Assembly (NCBI RefSeq): GCF_012927045.1
Contig: NZ_JABBFW010000023.1
Span: forward strand, 1-64,000
Source of the DNA: Azohydromonas caseinilytica
Lineage (GTDB): Bacteria; Pseudomonadota; Gammaproteobacteria; Burkholderiales; Burkholderiaceae_C
Direction of reading: 5' to 3'
DNA: 64,000 nucleotides
Shown here piece after piece: positions 25,760-35,106 of this stretch. The notes beneath the pieces are model-generated. The model saw only the letters and a list, made by a program, of their open reading frames with translations. It ran no database searches and had not been told where the DNA came from. A program made the position numbers and the translations under genes. Numbering within the stretch: the stretch's first letter is position 1; each line of letters opens with the position of its first letter.

Positions 25760-27088
25760 ATGTCCCTGCTCAATGAAACCCACGACCCGGCACTGCGCAG
25801 TTGGGTCGCGTCCGCCAACCATGCGGACACCGACTTCCCGATCCAGAACCTGCCTTTTGCCATCTTCCGTCGCAAAGGCGGTTCGGAGCGCTTCCGCGGC
25901 GGCGTGGCGATCGGCGACCAGATCGTTGATCTCGCAGCCGTGGCCGCGGCCGGCGTGTTCGACGGCCCGGCCGCTGCGGCAGTGCAGGCCGCGGCGCAGG
26001 AAAAGCTCAATGCCCTGATGGCGCTGGGCCAGCCGGCCTGGAGCGCGCTGCGGCTGGCACTGTCGCGCGCGCTGCGCGAGGGCGCAGCCGGGCAGCCGCG
26101 GCTGCAGGCCTGCCTGGTGCCGCAGGCTGCAGCCCAGTACGAGGTGCCCGCGCGCATCGGCGACTACACGGACTTCTATACCTCCGTGCACCACGCCACC
26201 AACATCGGCCGGCTGTTCCGACCGGACAACCCGCTGCTGCCCAACTACAAGTGGGTGCCCATCGGCTACCACGGCCGGGCGTCGAGCATCGGCGTGTCGG
26301 GCCAGGCCTTCAGGCGTCCGCTGGGGCAGAGCATGCCGCCCGGCGCCGCGCAGCCGGCCTTCGGTCCCTGCAAGCGGCTGGACATCGAGCTGGAACTGGG
26401 CGTCTTCATCGGTCCGGGCAACGCGCAGGGCGAGCCGGTGGACATCGCGCGGGCGGAGGAGCACGTCTTCGGCATCTGCCTGCTCAACGATTGGTCGGCC
26501 CGCGACATCCAGGCCTGGGAATACCAGCCGCTGGGGCCGTTCCTGTCCAAGAGCTTCGCCACCACGATCTCGCCCTGGATCGTGACGCTGGAGGCGCTGG
26601 CGCCGTACCGCGTGCCCTTCCAGCGCCCGGCCGAGGACCCGCAGCCCCTGCCTTACCTGGACTCGGCGGCGAACCGTGAAGGCGGCGCGCTGGACATCCA
26701 GCTGCAGGTGGACTTGCGCACGGCGCGCATGCGCGAGGCGGCGCAGGCGCCGGCCACGATCTGCCGCACCAGCTACCGCCACGCCTACTGGACCGTGGCG
26801 CAGATGGTGGCGCACCACACCGTCAACGGCTGCAACCTGCAGCCCGGCGACCTGTTCGGCAGCGGCACGCTCTCCGGCCCCACGCTGGACCAGGCCGGCG
26901 CGCTGATCGAGCTGACCGCGGGCGGCAAGCAGCCGCTGGCCCTGCCCGGCGGCGAGCAGCGCACCTTCCTGGAAGACGGCGACAGCGTCGTCATCCGCGG
27001 CTGGTGCGAGAAGCCGGGCGCGGCGCGCATCGGCTTCGGCAGCTGCGAAGGCACCGTGCTGCCCGCGCTGCCCACACCGCAGCGCTGA
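25760..27088 (+). CDS. fahA: Fumarylacetoacetase
   Basis: This 442-aa enzyme hydrolyses fumarylacetoacetate to fumarate and acetoacetate. It has the two-domain length of true fumarylacetoacetases, with DYTDFYTSVHHATNIGRLF (metal Asp and catalytic His), YKWVPIGYHGRASSI, ELELGVFIGPGN, LLNDWSARDIQAWEYQPLGP and SGTLSGP. The ATG at 25760 has GAGG seven bases upstream and lies 14 bases after the VOC stop. In tyrosine catabolism it follows homogentisate dioxygenase, which is absent here. The acetoacetate product fits the CoA-transferase encoded at 28821. Confidence 0.92.
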   Translation: MSLLNETHDPALRSWVASANHADTDFPIQNLPFAIFRRKGGSERFRGGVAIGDQIVDLAAVAAAGVFDGPAAAAVQAAAQEKLNALMALGQPAWSALRLALSRALREGAAGQPRLQACLVPQAAAQYEVPARIGDYTDFYTSVHHATNIGRLFRPDNPLLPNYKWVPIGYHGRASSIGVSGQAFRRPLGQSMPPGAAQPAFGPCKRLDIELELGVFIGPGNAQGEPVDIARAEEHVFGICLLNDWSARDIQAWEYQPLGPFLSKSFATTISPWIVTLEALAPYRVPFQRPAEDPQPLPYLDSAANREGGALDIQLQVDLRTARMREAAQAPATICRTSYRHAYWTVAQMVAHHTVNGCNLQPGDLFGSGTLSGPTLDQAGALIELTAGGKQPLALPGGEQRTFLEDGDSVVIRGWCEKPGAARIGFGSCEGTVLPALPTPQR

Positions 27089-27217
27089 GCGTCGGCGCCC
27101 CGGGGTGCCACTGCCACCGCCCCACCCCCCGCAATGACCAGGGCGCTCCGCACGGAGCGCCCGGCCCGCACTCGACCAAGTCCTGCGCAGGACGGGACTT
27201 CTTCACCGGAGACACGC

Positions 27218-28597
27218 ATGACCTCCCGTTCTTCCCCGCCCATCGATATCGGCCACCTGCTGGACGACGGCCCCTTTTCCCCGATGCAGCGCCTGGTCGT
27301 GGCGCTGGCCGCGCTGGCCATCGTCATGGACGGCTTCGACGGGCAGCTCATCGGCTTTGCCATCCCGCAGATCATCCAGGAGTGGGGCATCACGCGCGGC
27401 GCCTTCGCCCCGGCCGTGGCGGCGGGCCTGTTCGGCATGGCCGTGGGCAGCGCCGGCGCGGGCCTGTTCGCCGACCGCTTCGGGCGCCGCCTGGCGCTGG
27501 CGCTGAGCGTCTTCCTGTTCGGCGCGGCGACCTGCGCCATCGGCTTCGCGCCCGACGTGCCGACCATCGCCGCGCTGCGCTTTATCGCCGGCCTGGGCAT
27601 CGGCGGCGCGCTGCCCAGCGCTTCCACGATGACGGCCGAGTTCACGCCCGCGCGGCGCCGCACGCTGGCCGTGACGGCCACCATCGTGTGCTATCCGCTG
27701 GGCGGCATGCTGGCGGGACTCTTCGCCAGCGCCGTGCTGCCGGCCTACGGCTGGCGCGGGCTGTTCTGGATCGGCGGCACCTTCCCGATGGTGCTGAGCC
27801 TGCTGCTGCTGATGACGCTGCCCGAGTCGCCGCGCTTCCTGGCGCGCCGCGAGAGCGCATGGCCGCGCCTGCGCCAGCTGTTGGCCCGCATGGACCGGCC
27901 GCTGCCCGCGGACACCCGCTTCACCGACGCGGCCGAGGCCAAGGCCACCGGCCGGACGCAAGGCGGCTTCGCGGCGCTGTTCCGCGGCAGCCTGGCGCGT
28001 GACACCCTGGCCCTGTCGGCCGCGTTCTTCATGTGCATGCTGGCCGTGTACAGCGCCTTCAGCTGGCTGCCGACGATGCTGGCCGCCGAAGGGCTGCCGG
28101 TCGCCGTCGCCACCTCGGGCCTGACCGCCTACAACCTGGGCGGCGTGCTGGGCGCGCTGGGCTGTGCCGCCGCCATCACGCGTTTCGGCTCGCGCCGGCC
28201 GCTGCTGTTCAGTTGCCTGGGCGCGGCAGGCAGCGCGCTGCTGATGCAGGGCATCGACGTGAGCGCGCACACGAACTGGCTGATCGTGGGCCTGTGCCTG
28301 CACGGGATGTTCGTCAATGCCGTGCAGGCCACGATGTACGCGCTGTGCGCCCATGTCTACCCGACGGCGGTGCGCGCCACCGGCACGGCCACGGCGCTGT
28401 CGCTGGGGCGCTTCGGCGCGATCCTGAGCTCCTTTGCCGGCGCCGCGGTGATCACGGCCGGCGGCGCCGCCGCGTACCTCGCGATGCTGGGGGTGGCCAT
28501 GCTGTTCGTGCTGTTCGCGCTGATGGCCGTGCGGCGCCACATCCCGGGCCGGGCACACCAGCCCGCCGCCGCTCCCGCGCCGGCCGCCTCGCGCTGA
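27218..28597 (+). CDS. MFS transporter, aromatic acid:H+ symporter (AAHS) type
   Basis: This 459-aa protein has twelve hydrophobic segments. The first loop region has [15 protein letters not shown], the AAHS hallmark in helix 1, and the MFS loop 2-3 signature is [12 protein letters not shown]. It should import an aromatic acid with protons, as PcaK and BenK do. The ATG at 27218 has GGAG eight bases upstream. It lies 129 bases after fumarylacetoacetase in the same direction and probably supplies the operon's substrate. Confidence 0.9.
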   Translation: MTSRSSPPIDIGHLLDDGPFSPMQRLVVALAALAIVMDGFDGQLIGFAIPQIIQEWGITRGAFAPAVAAGLFGMAVGSAGAGLFADRFGRRLALALSVFLFGAATCAIGFAPDVPTIAALRFIAGLGIGGALPSASTMTAEFTPARRRTLAVTATIVCYPLGGMLAGLFASAVLPAYGWRGLFWIGGTFPMVLSLLLLMTLPESPRFLARRESAWPRLRQLLARMDRPLPADTRFTDAAEAKATGRTQGGFAALFRGSLARDTLALSAAFFMCMLAVYSAFSWLPTMLAAEGLPVAVATSGLTAYNLGGVLGALGCAAAITRFGSRRPLLFSCLGAAGSALLMQGIDVSAHTNWLIVGLCLHGMFVNAVQATMYALCAHVYPTAVRATGTATALSLGRFGAILSSFAGAAVITAGGAAAYLAMLGVAMLFVLFALMAVRRHIPGRAHQPAAAPAPAASR

Positions 28598-28612
28598 CCC
28601 CAGCCCGCACCG

Positions 28613-28801
28613 GGACGGGCCGAGGCGCAGTTCGGCGACGTGGACAAGGTGGTGCGCCAGGTCATCCTGGCCTCGCAGCCCAACAAGCGCTTCGTCGGGC
28701 TCGATGAGCTGGCGCAGGTGGTACTGTTCCTGTGCTCGGAGGCCGCCGCCTCGATCACGGGCACGGCGCTGCCGGTGGACGGCGGCTGGCCCGCACGCTG
28801 A
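28613..28801 (+). pseudogene. Remnant of a 3-hydroxybutyrate dehydrogenase-like SDR gene (C-terminal 62 codons)
   Basis: This stretch translates as [20 protein letters not shown], then [20 protein letters not shown] and DGGWPAR before a TGA. That is the end of a short-chain dehydrogenase, closest in pattern to 3-hydroxybutyrate dehydrogenases. The Rossmann and catalytic parts are missing. It begins just after the MFS stop codon in the same frame and ends 19 bases before the CoA-transferase. No start codon or ribosome-binding site remains. It is best explained by deletion that fused the MFS end to the old dehydrogenase tail. Confidence 0.85.
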
Positions 28802-28820
28802 ACCACCACGGGGAATCGCC

Positions 28821-30797
28821 ATGCCTCAGCCTCGTCCGCTCTTTGCCCCCAATGCCGGCAAGATCGTCTCGGCCGCCGATGCCGTCCGTCTCATCCGCTC
28901 GGGTGACACGGTGGCCACCTCCGGCTTCGTCGGCATCGGCTTCGCGGAGGAAATCGCTATCGCCCTGGAACAGCGCTTCCTGAACGAGGCGCAGCCGCGC
29001 GACCTGACGCTGGTTTACGCCGCGGGCCAGGGCGACGGCCGGGACAAGGGCCTCAACCACCTGGCGCACGAGGGCCTGCTGCGCCGGATCGTGGGCGGGC
29101 ACTGGGGGCTGGTGCCCAAGCTCGGGGCCCTGGCGATGAGCGACCGCGTCGAGGCCTACAACCTGCCGCAGGGCGTGATCTCCTGCCTGTTCCGCGACAT
29201 CGCCGGCGGCCGGCCCGGGCACCTCAGCAAGGTCGGGCTGGGCACCTTCGTCGATCCACGCCTGGGCGGCGGGCGTATGAACGCGCGCACCACCGAGGAG
29301 CTGGTGGAGCTCGCGCACCTGGGCGGCTCGGAAAGCCTGTTCTACAAGGCCTTTCCCATCCACGTGGCCATCATCCGCGCCACCACCGCCGACCCGGACG
29401 GCAACCTCACCATGGAGCGCGAGGCGCTGACGCTGGAGTCGCTGTCCATCGCCACCGCGGCGCACAACAGCGGCGGCATCGTCATCGCGCAAGTGGAGCG
29501 CGTGACCGAGCGCGGCGCGCTCAACCCGCGCCAGGTCAAGGTGCCCGGCATCCTGGTGGACTGCGTGGTCGTGGCCGCCCCCGAGAACCACTGGCAGACC
29601 TTCCGCACGCCCTACCACCCCGGCTTCAGCGGCGAGCTGCGCGTGCCGGTGCTCGGCCAGGCGGCGCTGCCGCTGGACGAGCGCAAGGTCATCGCCCGCC
29701 GTGCCGCCATGGAGCTGCGCGCCAACAGCGTGGTGAACTTGGGGATAGGCATGCCCGAAGGCATCGCGGCGGTGGCGGCGGAGGAGCGCATCATCGACCT
29801 GCTCACGCTCACGGCCGAACCCGGCGTGATCGGCGGCCAGCCGGCCAGCGGGCTGGACTTCGGCGCCGCGGTGAACACGCAGGCCGTCATCGACCAGCCC
29901 TACCAGTTCGACTTCTACGACGGTGGCGGCCTGGACGTCGCCTTCCTGGGCCTGGCGCAGGCCGATGCGCAGGGCAACCTCAATGTCAGCAGGTTCGGGC
30001 CGCGCCTGGCCGGCGCCGGCGGCTTCATCAACATCAGCCAGAACGCCAAGAAGGTCGTCTTCGTCGGCACCTTCAATGCCTGCGGGCTGGACGTGGCGGT
30101 GGAAGACGGGCGCCTCGCCATCCGCGGCGAAGGCAGCGTCACCAAGCTCGTGGAGCGCGTCGAGCACGTCACCTACAGCGGCACCGTGGCCCTGCAGCGC
30201 GGCCAGGAGGTGCTATACATCACCGAGCGCTGCGTGTTCCGGCTCACCGAGCGCGGGCTGGAGCTGACCGAGATCGCGCCGGGCATCGACCTGGAGCGCG
30301 ACATCCTTGCGCGCATGGCCTTCAGGCCGGCCATCGCCGAGCCGCTGCGGCAGATGAGCGAGGCCATCTTCCAGCCGCAGCCCATGGGCCTGCGCGAGGA
30401 CATGCTGCGCCTGCCGCTGGAACAGCGCTTCGCCTTCGATGCGGCGCAGGGCCTGTTCTTCGCCAACTTCGAGGGCCTGACGGTGCGCAATGCCCAGGAC
30501 GTGGAGGCGCTGCGCGCGGCGCTGCTGAAACGCCTGGAAGGACTCGGCCGCAAGGTGCCGGCGCTGGTGGACTATGACAACTTCCTGGTGCTGCCCGATG
30601 CGCTCGACGCCTACACCGACATGGTGCGCGACGTGGCCTCCCGGCACTACAGCCACGTCACGCGCTACACCACCAGCGCCTTCCTGCGCGCCAAGCTGGG
30701 CGAGGCGCTGCTGGAGCGCGGCGTGGCGCCGCACATCTTCGAAAGCGCGGCCGAAGCCCAGCGCCAGCTCCATGCGGGCGTTGGCGCGGGTTCCTGA
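28821..30797 (+). CDS. Acyl-CoA:acetate/3-ketoacid CoA-transferase with C-terminal extension
   Basis: This 658-aa family I CoA-transferase has fused alpha and beta halves. The alpha half contains [19 protein letters not shown] and [13 protein letters not shown]. The beta half contains [19 protein letters not shown] and [15 protein letters not shown], whose Glu is in the catalytic position. Related one-chain enzymes are about 520-530 aa. The last 130 residues are an added domain with [20 protein letters not shown]. It probably activates acetoacetate or another short acid from the upstream pathway. The ATG at 28821 follows a GGGGAA sequence. Confidence 0.88.
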   Translation: MPQPRPLFAPNAGKIVSAADAVRLIRSGDTVATSGFVGIGFAEEIAIALEQRFLNEAQPRDLTLVYAAGQGDGRDKGLNHLAHEGLLRRIVGGHWGLVPKLGALAMSDRVEAYNLPQGVISCLFRDIAGGRPGHLSKVGLGTFVDPRLGGGRMNARTTEELVELAHLGGSESLFYKAFPIHVAIIRATTADPDGNLTMEREALTLESLSIATAAHNSGGIVIAQVERVTERGALNPRQVKVPGILVDCVVVAAPENHWQTFRTPYHPGFSGELRVPVLGQAALPLDERKVIARRAAMELRANSVVNLGIGMPEGIAAVAAEERIIDLLTLTAEPGVIGGQPASGLDFGAAVNTQAVIDQPYQFDFYDGGGLDVAFLGLAQADAQGNLNVSRFGPRLAGAGGFINISQNAKKVVFVGTFNACGLDVAVEDGRLAIRGEGSVTKLVERVEHVTYSGTVALQRGQEVLYITERCVFRLTERGLELTEIAPGIDLERDILARMAFRPAIAEPLRQMSEAIFQPQPMGLREDMLRLPLEQRFAFDAAQGLFFANFEGLTVRNAQDVEALRAALLKRLEGLGRKVPALVDYDNFLVLPDALDAYTDMVRDVASRHYSHVTRYTTSAFLRAKLGEALLERGVAPHIFESAAEAQRQLHAGVGAGS

Positions 30798-30836
30798 ACC
30801 TCCACACCCGCAAGCGACGGCCGCGAAGCCACGCCG

Positions 30837-31880
30837 TCAGAAGCGGTGGCGCAGGCCCACGGAGAAGCTGGTGGCCGAGTCCCGCGTGCCCATGAACGAC
30901 GGCAAGGGATAGGCGCCCGTGAGGCGGTTGTGGTCCACCTCGGCGTACAGGTCGGTGCGCTTGGAGAACAGGTAGTCCAGCCCGACGTAGCCCATCTTGC
31001 GCTTGCCCGCGTTCACGCCGCTCTGGCGGTCCTGCGCGTAGTTCACCGTCAGCACCAGCGGCGCCGTGATGTTGTAGTTCGCGCCCACGCTCCACACGTC
31101 GTTTTCCTGGGCGCTGGTGCCACGGTCGTTGCGCTTCATGTAGCCCAGGAAGGCCTTGAGCTCCTTGGTGACGAGATAGCTGCCGCCCGCGCCCGAGATG
31201 CCGCGCGTGGCGGTATTGGCCGCGTTGTTGATTTCCTGGTAGTAGGCCACCAGGTCCAGCGGGCCCTGGGTGTAGCTGGCACCCACGCCCCGGCCGCGGC
31301 CATTGCCTTCATTGAAGGTGTAGCTGGCATACACGCCCACCGGGCCGAGCTGCTTGTAGTAGCGCGCCATGTTGTCCTGGCGCGCGACATGGTGAGTACT
31401 GAACATGGAGATGGCGTCCAGGTTCGGGTTGGGCTGCGGCTGGAAGCGGCCCGACAGCGGATGCGCCAGCGTGTACTGGCGACCCAGCGTCACCGTTCCC
31501 AGCGCTTCGGAGGCCAGGCCCACCGAGGCCTCGCGCCCGAACAGGCGCCCGCCAGCAGCGGCGCCCGAGCCGTTGCTGGCGCTGGCGTTGGCCTGCTGCA
31601 GCGTGCCCGTGGAGGGATCGAAGCCGTTTTCCAGCGTGAAGATGGCCTTGAGCCCGTCGCCCAGGTCCTCGCTGCCGCGCAAGCCGAAGCGGCTGCCGAC
31701 ATAGACGCCATCATTGAGTGAAGTCCGTGAGCCGCCCGCCGCATCGGCGTTGTCGGCGCGCCGGACGCTGGCATCGACGATGCCGTACACCGTGACGTTG
31801 GACTGCGCGCTCGCGAGCATGGGCAGCGCCAGCACGGCGGCCAGGGCCGGCGCGCCGACGGCGTGGTTTCGAATGGACAT
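30837..31880 (-). CDS. Gram-negative porin (trimeric 16-strand type)
   Basis: This 347-aa outer-membrane protein has a signal peptide (ALAAVLALPMLASAQ) and begins SNVTVYGIVDASVRRADN, the standard first strand of beta-proteobacterial porins. It continues with SRFGLRGSEDLGDGLKAIFTLENGF, FGREASVGLASEALGTVTLGRQY, and ends SFSVGLRHRF with the C-terminal Phe needed for assembly. GGAGAC precedes the ATG. It is divergent from the LysR gene, with the 39-bp element between them, so that regulator probably controls it. It probably admits small anionic solutes for the nearby Bug-protein operon. Confidence 0.92.
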   Translation of the reverse strand: MSIRNHAVGAPALAAVLALPMLASAQSNVTVYGIVDASVRRADNADAAGGSRTSLNDGVYVGSRFGLRGSEDLGDGLKAIFTLENGFDPSTGTLQQANASASNGSGAAAGGRLFGREASVGLASEALGTVTLGRQYTLAHPLSGRFQPQPNPNLDAISMFSTHHVARQDNMARYYKQLGPVGVYASYTFNEGNGRGRGVGASYTQGPLDLVAYYQEINNAANTATRGISGAGGSYLVTKELKAFLGYMKRNDRGTSAQENDVWSVGANYNITAPLVLTVNYAQDRQSGVNAGKRKMGYVGLDYLFSKRTDLYAEVDHNRLTGAYPLPSFMGTRDSATSFSVGLRHRF

Positions 31881-31951
31881 GTGTCTCCTCTTCGTTGGGG
31901 ATGAATGACCCGTTGGGCGCGCAAGTATTCCGACCGGGCCTTCAAGCGTCC

Positions 31952-31990
31952 ATTTCATAATTTCTGCAGATTCATTCACGGAGCTTTTGC
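31952..31990. promoter_or_regulatory. Promoter-like element A, shared with 37886-37924
   Basis: This element runs from ATTTCATAATTTCTGC to GCTTTTGC directly before the LysR start codon. It matches 30 of 39 positions of the element at 37886-37924 with the same spacing. It includes the palindrome TCTGCAGA and lies in the divergent porin-LysR interval, the usual place for a LysR-type operator. Confidence 0.6.
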
Positions 31991-31991
31991 A

Positions 31992-32945
31992 ATGGACCTG
32001 CGCGACCTGCGCTACTTCGAGACGATTGCCGAGCTGCAGCACATCGGCCGCGCGGCGCAGCGGCTGCACCGCACGCAGCCGGCCCTCACGAGCTGCGTGC
32101 GCCGGCTGGAGGATGCCTGCGGCGCGCCGCTGTTCGAGAAGTCGGGACGGGGCATCCGGCTCACGCCCGCCGGGCAGGTCCTGCAGAAGTGGGCGCAGCG
32201 CATGCGCTTCGACGTCGAGGACGCCAAGCGCGAGATCGGCGACATCGGCCGCGGGCTCTCGGGCCATGTGCGCATCGGCGTAGTGCCTACCGCGGCGCAG
32301 TTCCTGCTGCCCACGGTGAGCCGGCAGCTGTTGTCCGAAGCGCCGGCCGTGACCATGAAGACGGTCGTCGGGCTGGTGGACGCGCTCAAGCCGCAGCTCA
32401 AGGCCGGCGAGCTCGACCTGATGGTGGCGACCGAGACGCCGGCGGAGCCCGGCTTCGTGTCCAGGCCGCTGGCCGAGGACAGCATCGTGGTGGCCGCGAG
32501 TGCGAGCCACCCGGTCTTCGAAAAGGCCGTGGCGATGGGCGATCTCACAGCCCACCAGTGGGTGCTGCAGCCGCCGGGCGCACCGACCCGCGACTGGCTG
32601 GATCGTGCCTTCGACCGCGCGCGGCTGCCGCGCCCGGTGGTGCAGATCGAGAGCACCATGCTCATCATGCTGCCGCCGCTGATCGCCGAGACGGGGCTGC
32701 TGAGCTTCGTGTCCCGCTACCACGTGGGCGAAGGAACGCCGCTGCGGGAAGTCGTCCTCAAGGAAACGACCATGCGCAGGCGGCTGACGGTCTCGTACCG
32801 CGCCGACAGCTACCTGCTGCCGGCGGCCCAGCGCCTGATCGAACTGTTCGCGTCGTTCAAGGATGGCGTGCTCAGTCCCAAGGCCGGCTCACGCCGGACG
32901 GTCGATCGGCCCAAGCGCAGCGCGGGCAAGGAGCCTTCGGCGTGA
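31992..32945 (+). CDS. LysR-family transcriptional regulator
   Basis: This 317-aa regulator has the N-terminal helix-turn-helix MDLRDLRYFETIAELQHIGR with AAQRLHRTQPALTSCVRRLE, and a periplasmic-binding-like effector domain (about residues 90-295). The ATG at 31992 has GGAG nine bases upstream; an upstream extension in frame is not LysR-like. The tail (after about 295) is basic. It is divergent from the porin gene and 60 bases from element A. LysR genes commonly control nearby Bug-protein operons, so the minus-strand cluster 33131-37779 is a likely second target. Confidence 0.9.
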   Translation: MDLRDLRYFETIAELQHIGRAAQRLHRTQPALTSCVRRLEDACGAPLFEKSGRGIRLTPAGQVLQKWAQRMRFDVEDAKREIGDIGRGLSGHVRIGVVPTAAQFLLPTVSRQLLSEAPAVTMKTVVGLVDALKPQLKAGELDLMVATETPAEPGFVSRPLAEDSIVVAASASHPVFEKAVAMGDLTAHQWVLQPPGAPTRDWLDRAFDRARLPRPVVQIESTMLIMLPPLIAETGLLSFVSRYHVGEGTPLREVVLKETTMRRRLTVSYRADSYLLPAAQRLIELFASFKDGVLSPKAGSRRTVDRPKRSAGKEPSA

Positions 32946-33016
32946 CTGGCTCAACAGGGGCCGCGCTTTCCGTTGCCTGGTCATCAACCCGGTCCGATGC
33001 CGGCTGAAATAACTTC

Positions 33017-33096
33017 GTCACACCCGCGAAGGCGGGTGTCCACGAGCTCCGGGCTGCGTCCTGGCTGGCGTGGATGCCCGCCTGTGCGGGCATGAC
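33017..33096. repeat. Inverted-repeat palindromic intergenic element
   Basis: Two related hairpin units face each other: CACCCGCGAAGGCGGGTG within 33017-33042, and GCCCGCCTGTGCGGGC within 33071-33096, flanked by GTCA and TGAC. This is the pattern of the common GC-rich REP-like repeats of proteobacterial intergenic regions. It lies between the LysR and SMP-30 stop codons, where it may also act as a bidirectional terminator. Confidence 0.75.
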
Positions 33097-33130
33097 GAGG
33101 GAATATTTCAGCGTTGATCAAGGAGCCGTA

Positions 33131-34078
33131 TCAGAGGGCGGGCGTGGCGTGCGGCGGCTGCGCGGGACGCGCGCAAGACAGGCCTGCCACGTCCATGCGC
33201 GCCATGAGGATCGAGCCCGAGACCGACTCGGTGCAGTACAGCGTGCGCCGGTCCGCGCCACCGAAGGCCAGGTTCGTGAGCGAGGCTCCCTCGGGACTCC
33301 TGATCACCTGCACCGGCTCGGCACGGTGGTTCAGCACCCAGCAATAGCCCAGGCCGGGATTGGCGACGAGAAGGTGTCCCGCCTCGTCCATGGCCAGGCC
33401 GTCCGGGCCGCTGGGGCCGTAGGAGGTGAAGAACTGGCTGGCCTTGGAGACGCTGCCGTCGGCCATCAGCGGTGCGCGCCAGACACAGTTGCCGCGCGTC
33501 ACGGCCACGAACAGCACCTTCTCGTCCTTCGACAGCACGACGCCGTTGGGGCTGGGCACGTTGGACAGCAGCAGGTCCAACTGCCCCGAGGGGCGCAGCC
33601 GGTACACGCGGCCCGTGGGATCGTGCAGGCCGCTCTGTCCCTGGTCCGTAAAGTAGAGGTTGCCCTGCGAGTCGAAGGTGAGGTCGTTCACGCCGCGGAA
33701 GCGTTCGCTGTTGCGCCGCTCCAGGAAGGGCCGCACCGTGCCGGTGGCCACGTCGCAGACCACCAGGCCGTTCTTGTAGTCGGTGATCAACAGTTCCTGT
33801 CCGTTCAGGAACTTCATGCCGTTGGGCTCGCCGTCGTACTCGGCAACCTGGGTCCAGCGGCCCTGCGCGTCGATGCGAAAGATTCGCCCGAAGGGGATGT
33901 CCGAGACGTAGAGGTTGCCCGCCTCGTCGAAGACGGGCCCTTCGAGGAAGGAATCGCAAGGCACGCCGCCGCGGTTGGCATCGGCCCAGGCCGAGCGCAC
34001 GCCGCCGCGCCGGAACTCGGCCGGCATGCGCGTGAACACCTCGGCATCGCGGACGTGGGGGGCTTGCAGCAGGAACAT
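33131..34078 (-). CDS. SMP-30/gluconolactonase-family lactonase
   Basis: This 315-aa six-bladed beta-propeller shows CDSFLEGPVFDEAGNLYVSD (metal Glu), EYDGEPNGMKFLNG (metal Asn), RFRGVNDLTFDSQGNLYFTD, and GPSGPDGLAMDEAGHLLVA (catalytic Asp). Members hydrolyse sugar lactones with a divalent metal. The ATG at 34078 lies three bases after the stop of the upstream Bug gene. It is the last gene of the five-gene operon and could open an aldonolactone before dehydrogenase or aldolase steps. Confidence 0.88.
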   Translation of the reverse strand: MFLLQAPHVRDAEVFTRMPAEFRRGGVRSAWADANRGGVPCDSFLEGPVFDEAGNLYVSDIPFGRIFRIDAQGRWTQVAEYDGEPNGMKFLNGQELLITDYKNGLVVCDVATGTVRPFLERRNSERFRGVNDLTFDSQGNLYFTDQGQSGLHDPTGRVYRLRPSGQLDLLLSNVPSPNGVVLSKDEKVLFVAVTRGNCVWRAPLMADGSVSKASQFFTSYGPSGPDGLAMDEAGHLLVANPGLGYCWVLNHRAEPVQVIRSPEGASLTNLAFGGADRRTLYCTESVSGSILMARMDVAGLSCARPAQPPHATPAL

Positions 34079-34080
34079 GG

Positions 34081-35043
34081 TCACTGGCGCTCGAAAGCGG
34101 TGTTGGCGGCGATCTTGCCCCAGTAGGCGGTACGCGCAGTCAACTCCTTGCCGAAGGCGGCGGCATCCCAATAGCCCGGCAGCGCGGCGATGCCTTCGGC
34201 ATAGGACTTCATCTCGGGTGTGGCCATGGCGGTGGCGATCTCCTTCTGCAGCCGTGCCACCACGTCGGCCGGCGTGCCCTTGGGCGCCCACAGGCCCGTG
34301 AAGTTGACGACGTTGAAGTCCTTGACGCCCGCCTGGGCGAAGGTCGGCACGTCGGGCAGCGCTGGCAGGCGCTGATCGCCGCTGACCGCCAGCAGCCGGG
34401 CCTTGCCGCCCTTGACCTGACCGATGATGCCGGGCGTGGAAGCGATCTGGAAATCAATGGTGCCCGACAGCAGCGCCAGCGTCGCCTCGCCCGCACCCTT
34501 GAAGGGCACGTGCATGAACTTCGCCCCCGTGGCTATGCCCAGCGCCTCGCTGGCGAAGTGCGGCGTGGTGCCGGCACCGCCGGTGCCGTAGGTGACGGAC
34601 TCCGGCTTGGCCTTGGCCGCGGCGACCAGGTCACCCAACGTCTTCTTGTCGCTGTCGGCCTTGACCACCAACGCCATCGGCGCGAACACGAAGGCTGACA
34701 CCGGTAGCAGGTCCTTCTGGTGGTCGAAGGGCAGCTTCTTGAAGATGTGCGGCAGCAGCGCGTAGGTGGTGTCGTTGGCCACCAGCGTGTAGCCGTCGGC
34801 CGGCGCGTGCACCACCGACATGATGCCGATGGTGCCGGTGGCGCCGGCCTTGTTCTCGACGAAAAAGGTCTGGCCGGTCTGCGCCTGCAGCTGCGCGGCC
34901 ATCTTGCGCGTGACCACGTCCACCGCCCCGCCGGGCGGGTACGGCACGATGATCTTGACCGGCTTGCTGGGATAGGTCTGTGCATGGGCCAGCGTGGCGG
35001 CAACCAGCAGCCCGGCACCGGCCAGGGCAGCGAGGAATTTCAT
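34081..35043 (-). CDS. Bug/TctC-family periplasmic substrate-binding protein
   Basis: This 320-aa exported protein has a signal peptide (MKFLAALAGAGLLVAATLAHA) and begins QTYPSKPVKIIVPYPPGGAV, the typical Bug N terminus that forms the carboxylate pocket. Other family blocks are VENKAGATGTIG and FKGAGEATLALLSG. A GGAGA ribosome-binding site precedes the ATG. No TctA or TctB membrane subunits are in the window, so it is an orphan receptor that uses a distant transporter or acts in sensing. Organic acids are the usual ligands. Confidence 0.92.
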   Translation of the reverse strand: MKFLAALAGAGLLVAATLAHAQTYPSKPVKIIVPYPPGGAVDVVTRKMAAQLQAQTGQTFFVENKAGATGTIGIMSVVHAPADGYTLVANDTTYALLPHIFKKLPFDHQKDLLPVSAFVFAPMALVVKADSDKKTLGDLVAAAKAKPESVTYGTGGAGTTPHFASEALGIATGAKFMHVPFKGAGEATLALLSGTIDFQIASTPGIIGQVKGGKARLLAVSGDQRLPALPDVPTFAQAGVKDFNVVNFTGLWAPKGTPADVVARLQKEIATAMATPEMKSYAEGIAALPGYWDAAAFGKELTARTAYWGKIAANTAFERQ

Positions 35044-35106
35044 GGGGATGTCTCCTTCGTTATGGGCCAGGGCTGGTGAGCCGCGAGCCGGCCCCACTCA
35101 CCTGGA

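Noticed and set aside
32872-33093. Small minus-strand frame beginning MPAQAGIHASQ and containing WTPAFAGVT
   Set aside because: This is the known false translation of a GC-rich palindromic repeat, not a gene.
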